DNA of 64,000 nucleotides from Flaccisagitta enflata (taxonomy: Eukaryota > Chaetognatha > Sagittoidea > Aphragmophora): contig OZ231128.1 in NCBI GenBank assembly GCA_965153355.1, positions 38,316,001 through 38,380,000 of the forward strand, written 5' to 3'. The first letter of the stretch is position 1. Each line of letters starts with the position of its first letter. Of the stretch, positions 59,024 through 64,000 are shown one piece after another. The notes beneath the pieces were generated by a model. That model saw only the letters and a program-made list of their open reading frames with translations. It had not been told where the DNA came from and searched no databases. The translations under genes were made by a program, and so were the position numbers.

Positions 59024-61581
59024 TTAAAACTTTTCGGCTGCGAAAGAGAATTTGGTTCCATCCTCTAAGTTGGCTCTGTTGGCTTCTTGACAGTGTTGTC
59101 TTATAGTGTTGCCCAATGGTTTAGGACCGCAGAAGAAAACTCCAATGTCCTTGGACCTTTGTTCCTCGGCGATTTGAGACATCACCTGTGAAACATGAGA
59201 GTAGAATGGATGTTATCATCATCGATGACATTTCCAAGTCATTCTTTCAAATCGTACAATCAATCAAAAAATCAAGAAATCAATCAAAAAATCAACTTCA
59301 TGTCTTGTTCGTTTGAACCTATTCAGCAACATTTACGTACAAGGTACTAAAGTTAAAACTCACCACATCCCATCTTGGACGCCCGTAATTCGTTCTCTCC
59401 GAAAGCTTGCTCGTTGGATCCGGTAAATCTTGATTTTGATCTTTCTTGATTAGAGATTTGACTCGATCAGCAGCTAATAGGTGAAGAAAGAATCAACGAT
59501 ATCAATTAATTTTGTTCTTTGGTCAATCATAGACAAATACATGCCATTTAAGAGCAGTTAATCGATTTATATAGATTGGCTTATAGAGTGAATGATCGAC
59601 TGAATGACTTTGAAGAATGTATGAACATCAAGAAAATCAGTGATTTTTACCTTTTTTCCAGCCTCTTGTTAGGTAGATATGAATGTCAATGAGTCCTCTC
59701 TTTTCCATTTCGAGTTCATGGAGAATGTCAAAAAACCACTCGAAGCATTCCATACTAGGGCACAGCCAGAAAAGATGAACCTGAAACATTTGAATTGATT
59801 TAGACGCTGGAGAGATTGTTGAATATAACAAGGCCAGATACACGGCTACCCCAGTCGCCTGCGGGTGGGCAGGGGCTGTATTGGAGGTCATTTGATCATT
59901 TGGGCAGGAGCAGTGAGGCCATAGACCGCAAAAAAAAAAAAGTAAAGTGTGACGGACCGACGGATGGACGGACGGACCGACAAAGCGGGGTGTTGAGTCG
60001 CGTAGCACCCGACTAAAAATAAACTACCACATGAGCTTAATTTGATAGTACTGCGGCTACTTCTGCGCGGAAGGGTAATGTATACAGAACAATGTTTTGA
60101 TTTTCATACCTTTCTCAGTCTGACACTTCTTCCGCCGCTTAGTTTGACGACTTGAGTGTTTCTCCTCGTCATTTTACGAGTCATTCTTCTGGCTCTCGTT
60201 ACATCGCTTCCATCAATATCACCAGCAACCGCGTTAACACGAGTTCTGGGGGAGTGTTGGATCGAATTGCAGATGTCTGGTGACAGAAAACATGGGCATG
60301 GTTCATTCACTTGAGCAATATATGAATTATTATAACAACAGTGTGTCCAAGTCTTTATTCTTACGTCATTGCATCGCATCGGAGTCACAATTTTTTGTTC
60401 TGACGATATCATGAGAATCATACATTTTCCTACTCTTTCTGAGTTTTTGTTGTTGTTATGTCATTTTGTTTTTTTGTTTTTGAACTCCTCACCTTTAAGA
60501 ACAGAGGCGAAGGGCGTAATTCCAATTCCGGCGCCAATGAGAACTGCGGCGTCGTAAAGAAACCAATCTTGAGACGGCGCTCCATACGGACCGTCCACGT
60601 AGAGTGTGAAAGGAGTCGAATGACGCAAATCCACAAAGTCACTCTTCTCGGGGGACGCTTTGAGTAGAGCCTGTTTAAAGGAGCAATTGGCGGTTGTCAG
60701 TCGCATTCCTTGACATAGACAGTCAGATGTCAGCAACCCTAACCAGAGACAGCGGTGTAGATTATTGAGTCACGAGTAGCGCCGCTACTAAGCAGATTAG
60801 GGAGCGTCTCGGCATTTAAAAGAAGCAGGAGGAAGAAAACGAAGATGAAAATAGTAAAAAAAAGCGTCCGCATTAGCTATAAATCTTATTCAAAACACTT
60901 AACAACCTGGTCGTGATAAAGATATTATTTGCATATTGAAGTCTTATAAATTTATCTGCTTTCTGATAACAAAAAGTAACCGCAGTAATGTTTCTGATGC
61001 CATTATGATGTGTTGTGATTTGGCATTATTCTGTCATTTAATCAATGTCAATTTGGATGAATGTAAAGCAGATCACCAAGAACGTTCATTTTCAAAGCAT
61101 CTTATTGGAAATTTTTCAGCATCTCAAAACGAGATTGACGCCTCTTCTGCCTGGGCGCTGTTACGCTTTCAGCCTAAGTCGGTGCTGTGTGCTCGGCAGC
61201 CAACTTAGCTGTTAGGTAGCTAAAGTAGTCTACTACAGAATGAGAGAGGTAGAGAGATTTAAGGCATGCCTTGATAAGTCGGCAAATCTCAGGGGAAAAT
61301 GTGTGCTATTCGGCAGGAATGCAAGCCTGACCAGAGATACTCGTCAGAATCGACGTCATAATCGGAGTCACCAAACAGGCTGACAAGGCCAACTGAACAA
61401 TTCTCACCTTAGTCCAATCGCCGGCCGCCCTGACGTGGACGCTAAGATAGTCATCTCCTGGGGCGGACGTCAATGTGAATGGATGCCACTGAAATTTCGC
61501 TAATTCTGGGACATTGATGAATACGTACTGGCCGGGTTCGTTCATTCGGATGTTTTGTTTCGTAAATCGGAGCTCCAACAC
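59024..61581 (-). CDS. NADPH oxidase (NOX family), C-terminal FAD/NADPH-binding half
   Basis: Six minus-strand exons in matching phase: 61581-61408, 60670-60493, 60276-60110, 59780-59651, 59473-59364 and 59185-59024 (TAA). NOX enzymes pass electrons from NADPH through FAD and two haems to O2, making superoxide across a membrane. Seen here: GQYVFIN and [10 protein letters not shown] (FAD site), [37 protein letters not shown] (NADPH site), [35 protein letters not shown] and the C-terminal aromatic ending EKF. Exon 60276-60110 adds a basic, Arg/Thr-rich insertion ([15 protein letters not shown]) between the ITPFASVLK strand and the FWLC strand, longer than in NOX2. NOX5 also has an insert there, but subtype is not settled. 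The transmembrane haem domain is not found up to 64000 and must lie beyond. Confidence 0.9.
59827..60014 (+). repeat. Dispersed repeat R1 in a NADPH oxidase intron
   Basis: AACAAGGCCAGATACACGGC, GCCTGCGGGTGGGCAGGGGC, AAAGTAAAGTGTGACGGACC run, then GAGTCGCGTAGCACCCGACT (a mutated stem). Confidence 0.88.
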
Positions 61582-61719
61582 CTGTGTCAACAATGAATAA
61601 CCAGGACATGGCCTTGAACTGATTCGGAGGGTAAATAAAACGCGATGCATTTCTAACTATCGGACCTCATCTCTGTCTGTCGGTCTATCTGTGTCCGTCC
61701 GTCAGTTCACTCATAAAAA

Positions 61720-62340
61720 AAAGGACGATATACAATAAATAAATATCGTCGTTGTTGTATAGCAACGGACGTTATTGTATTTCAGCAATACAACGAATTG
61801 TACAGCAAATACAACGAATTGTACAGCAAAAACAAAAATTGGATAGCAAAAACAAAAATTGTACTGATTCCCCCGAAAAAATGCAAAAAAACAAAAAATG
61901 TATCGGGAAGATGGCCGTCTCTTTGCTGTACAATTATTGAAACAAAAATACAATTATTAAAAAATTTGGACTCTGCCAAAAAAAGGCAATTTTCGAGTCC
62001 ATGGACAGTATAATTATTGTATTTAACAGACTCTAAACTTTTTCGGCCATCGCGAAAAAAAATTAGAGTCAAAAAACGGTTTAATAATTGTATTGACGAG
62101 ACTCTAAAATTTTTCGGCCCTCGAAAACAGAAAGTTAAAGTCCAGGAACAGTATAATTATTGTAATTACAGACTCTAAAATTTTCCAGACCACGAAAAAA
62201 AAAAATTAGAGTCCATGAACAATATAATTTTTGTATTCAGGGGACTCTAACTTTTTCACGCGAAACGAAAAAAAACCGAGATTTTCTTAAAGTTTCAAGC
62301 TTGTTCAAAAATTGTATTTTGCGCAGAAATAGAGTCCGAA
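61720..62340. repeat. Tandem repeats: CAGCAAATACAACGAATTGT units, then about 95-bp ACTCTAAA units
   Basis: 61785-61865 has short CAGCAAA.ACAAAAATTG-type repeats. From about 61970 to 62280, four units share AAAATTAGAGTCCATGAACA, TATAATTATTGTA, AGACTCTAAA.TTTTTCGG. No gene. Confidence 0.7.
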
Positions 62341-62784
62341 TTTGTTCTTTTGTTTCACGCAATGCTGCAATGAAAGCAAGAAGACATCTGTGATTGTGAA
62401 GGATGATATTGCGCCTTTGTTCAGCCTCACTCGGGATCGCAGATTCAGAAAAGAAAAAAGAGGAAGAGGAAGAGGAAGAGAGAGGAAGAGGATGAGGATG
62501 AGGAAGAGGATGATTATCGAAGTTTAATAAAAAAAATCATTGCTTTGACGCGCGCGGGAGAGGCTGCTGAAAAAAATACGAGATTCATAATGTTACACCC
62601 ATTTTACCGGTGCTTTCACTACCCGTCTTTTTGAGTCTTTTTTGTGGGTTTTCTCAGTTTTTCTCGTCTCTTCAGCTGGACCGTCACGAAGGAACGAATA
62701 ACAAAGTCGTCACGAAGCTTTGGTTTAGCGAAACATGGCCCAACAACATCGAGTGAAGAGGAGCCTCTGACTTGGCCTCATTGC
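62341..62784. other. No gene recognised
   Basis: Includes a short GAGGAAGAG-rich purine tract (62455-62515). No NADPH oxidase exon was found on the minus strand. Confidence 0.4.
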
Positions 62785-63650
62785 ACTGTGTTCTAAGAGT
62801 GACTCAAAATTGGGCAAAAATTATCTGATGGATTTATTATATTATAATACTTTAAACTAATAAATAATAAATGAGAAATGTTATTTTTTTTTTTTCATTT
62901 TTTATTTTTGTAATTTTTTGAATTTTTTGAATTTTGTGAATTTTGTTATTTTGCCACTTTTGTCACTTTTTTCATTTTTGTCAATTTTGTCAAATTTGTC
63001 ACTTTTGTCATTTTGTCACTTTTGTCACTTTTATCTTTCATTTCTTTTGTCACTTTTGTTTTTTTTTTCATTTTCATTACTTTGTTTTTTTTCATTTTTG
63101 TCACTTTTGTTTTTTTTTCATTTTGTCACTTTTGTCACTTTTGTTTTTTGTCACTTTTGTCACTTTTCACTTTCACACTTTTTTCACTTTTTTTTTTTTT
63201 TCATTTTTTATTTTTGTCACTTTTGTCACTTTTGTCACTTTTGTCTTTTGTCACTTTTCACTTTTGTCACTTTTTCACTTTTTTGTTCTTTTGTCTTTTT
63301 TTTTTTTTTTTTCACTTTGTCATTTTTGTCATTTTTGTCATTTTTGTCATTTTAGTCATCATAGTCATCATAGTCATCATAGTCATCATAGTCATCATAG
63401 TCATCATAGTCATCATAGTCATCATAGTCATCATAGTCATCATAGTCATTCTAGTCATTCTAATCATTCTAGCAATCTTAATCATTTTAATTATTTTCTA
63501 TTGACAATAATGAAAAGAATGACAAAAAATGACAAAAATATTATTTTTCATATATTCTTTATAATTTTGCAGTGTTATAACATGAGATATCCATCAGATG
63601 ATTTTTGTCCAATTTTGAGTCGCTCTCAGAACACAGTGCATTGTAAGAAG
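62785..63650. repeat. Inverted repeat flanking a T-rich and ATAGTCATC array
   Basis: 62785-62850 (CACTGTGTTCTAAGAGTGAC, TCAAAATTGGGCAAAAATTA) is the reverse complement of 63578-63648 with few changes. Between them are TTTTGTCACTTTTGTCAC repeats (62882-63350) and about 13 units of a 9-bp ATAGTCATC repeat (63350-63470). Confidence 0.75.
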
Positions 63651-64000
63651 CTCGACTGCCGCCGCCGAGGACGCCACTTTGAACGTCTCTCGACGCCACA
63701 GTTGAGAACCAATTTTTATCAAACGCAAGGAGGAAGTACTTCAGACCATAGACTAACACTATCTCTCACGGCATCATCCAACTCGACCGCCAAGGGCCTC
63801 ATTTACGTCTTCAAAAATCGCCGAAGTTCGAGCGCCGCCGCCTACGCCTTCAATCGACTCTCGAGCGGCCAATTGCACTCCAATCGTCGTCAAACGCGGG
63901 AAAAACGTTCATCAGAGTCAACTCTACGATTATCTTGTCCGCCATGCTGAGTTTCTAACCATGGGCAAAAAAAAACCGTACATGGCGGTTTTTGATGCCT
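63651..64000. other. Window end, no supported gene
   Basis: A 123-codon ORF (63582-63950, plus) is CG-rich relative to its surroundings, but it starts inside the inverted repeat and shows no motif. A short minus ORF starting ATGGCGGAC at about 63947 also lacks support. An unrecognised exon on either strand cannot be excluded. Confidence 0.35.

Noticed and set aside
62943-63950. 335-codon ORF ending near the window edge
   Set aside because: Mostly TTTTGTCAC and ATAGTCATC repeats. The CG-rich last third has no motif, and the phase does not join any neighbouring exon.

Overview
This is eukaryotic, almost certainly animal, nuclear DNA. Coding sequence sits in short GT-AG-bounded exons. The recognisable proteins are metazoan types: a DEG/ENaC-ASIC channel, an animal lipoxygenase and a NADPH oxidase. 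The space between is filled with transposons, dispersed repeats and very long microsatellites. The families suggest a repeat-rich, probably marine, invertebrate; the species cannot be named from sequence alone. Exon models were made by hand from splice sites and codon phase, and nothing here was aligned to a database.

Layout. (1) 1-2.4 kb: repeats and a tRNA-Thr(UGU) gene. (2) 2.4-11.8 kb, minus strand: the C-terminal exons of a DEG/ENaC channel. One of its introns holds a Ty3/gypsy element (4053-10279) with two 508-bp LTRs; the element has Gag and integrase but no visible reverse transcriptase. (3) 12.4-27 kb: a lipoxygenase (LOX) locus broken by a large imperfect inverted duplication (arms about 12.43-17.5 and 17.64-21.57 kb). 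The minus-strand copy keeps exons 1-6 and half of exon 7. The plus-strand copy has decayed exons 1-6 but intact exon 7 and an intact exon 8 with the iron-binding HxxxxH. Exon edges in this gene have been tandemly duplicated at least four times. (4) 30.1-57.6 kb, plus strand: six in-phase exons of an unidentified Ser-rich, partly coiled-coil protein with giant introns. One intron hosts a 5.4-kb transposon with about 1.1-kb terminal inverted repeats around a 'HEEADT'/CXC-domain protein. A 17-kb intron contains, on the other strand, a complete 12-exon gene. (5) 42.3-53.3 kb, minus strand: that nested gene encodes a predicted 565-residue protein built of about ten exon-sized modules (core LLAVYD..TQ.VI.VTR) that I do not recognise. 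An intron of it holds a 766-codon acidic repetitive ORF. (6) 59.0-61.6 kb, minus strand: the last six exons of a NADPH oxidase, with a basic insertion in the NADPH-binding half. (7) 61.6-64 kb: tandem and inverted repeats.

The genes do not form a pathway; no operon logic applies. The most unusual items are the modular protein gene, the head-to-head split lipoxygenase with repeated exon-edge duplications, the long-TIR HEEADT/CXC element, and two dispersed repeat families that keep conserved ends while carrying different simple-sequence or minisatellite cores.
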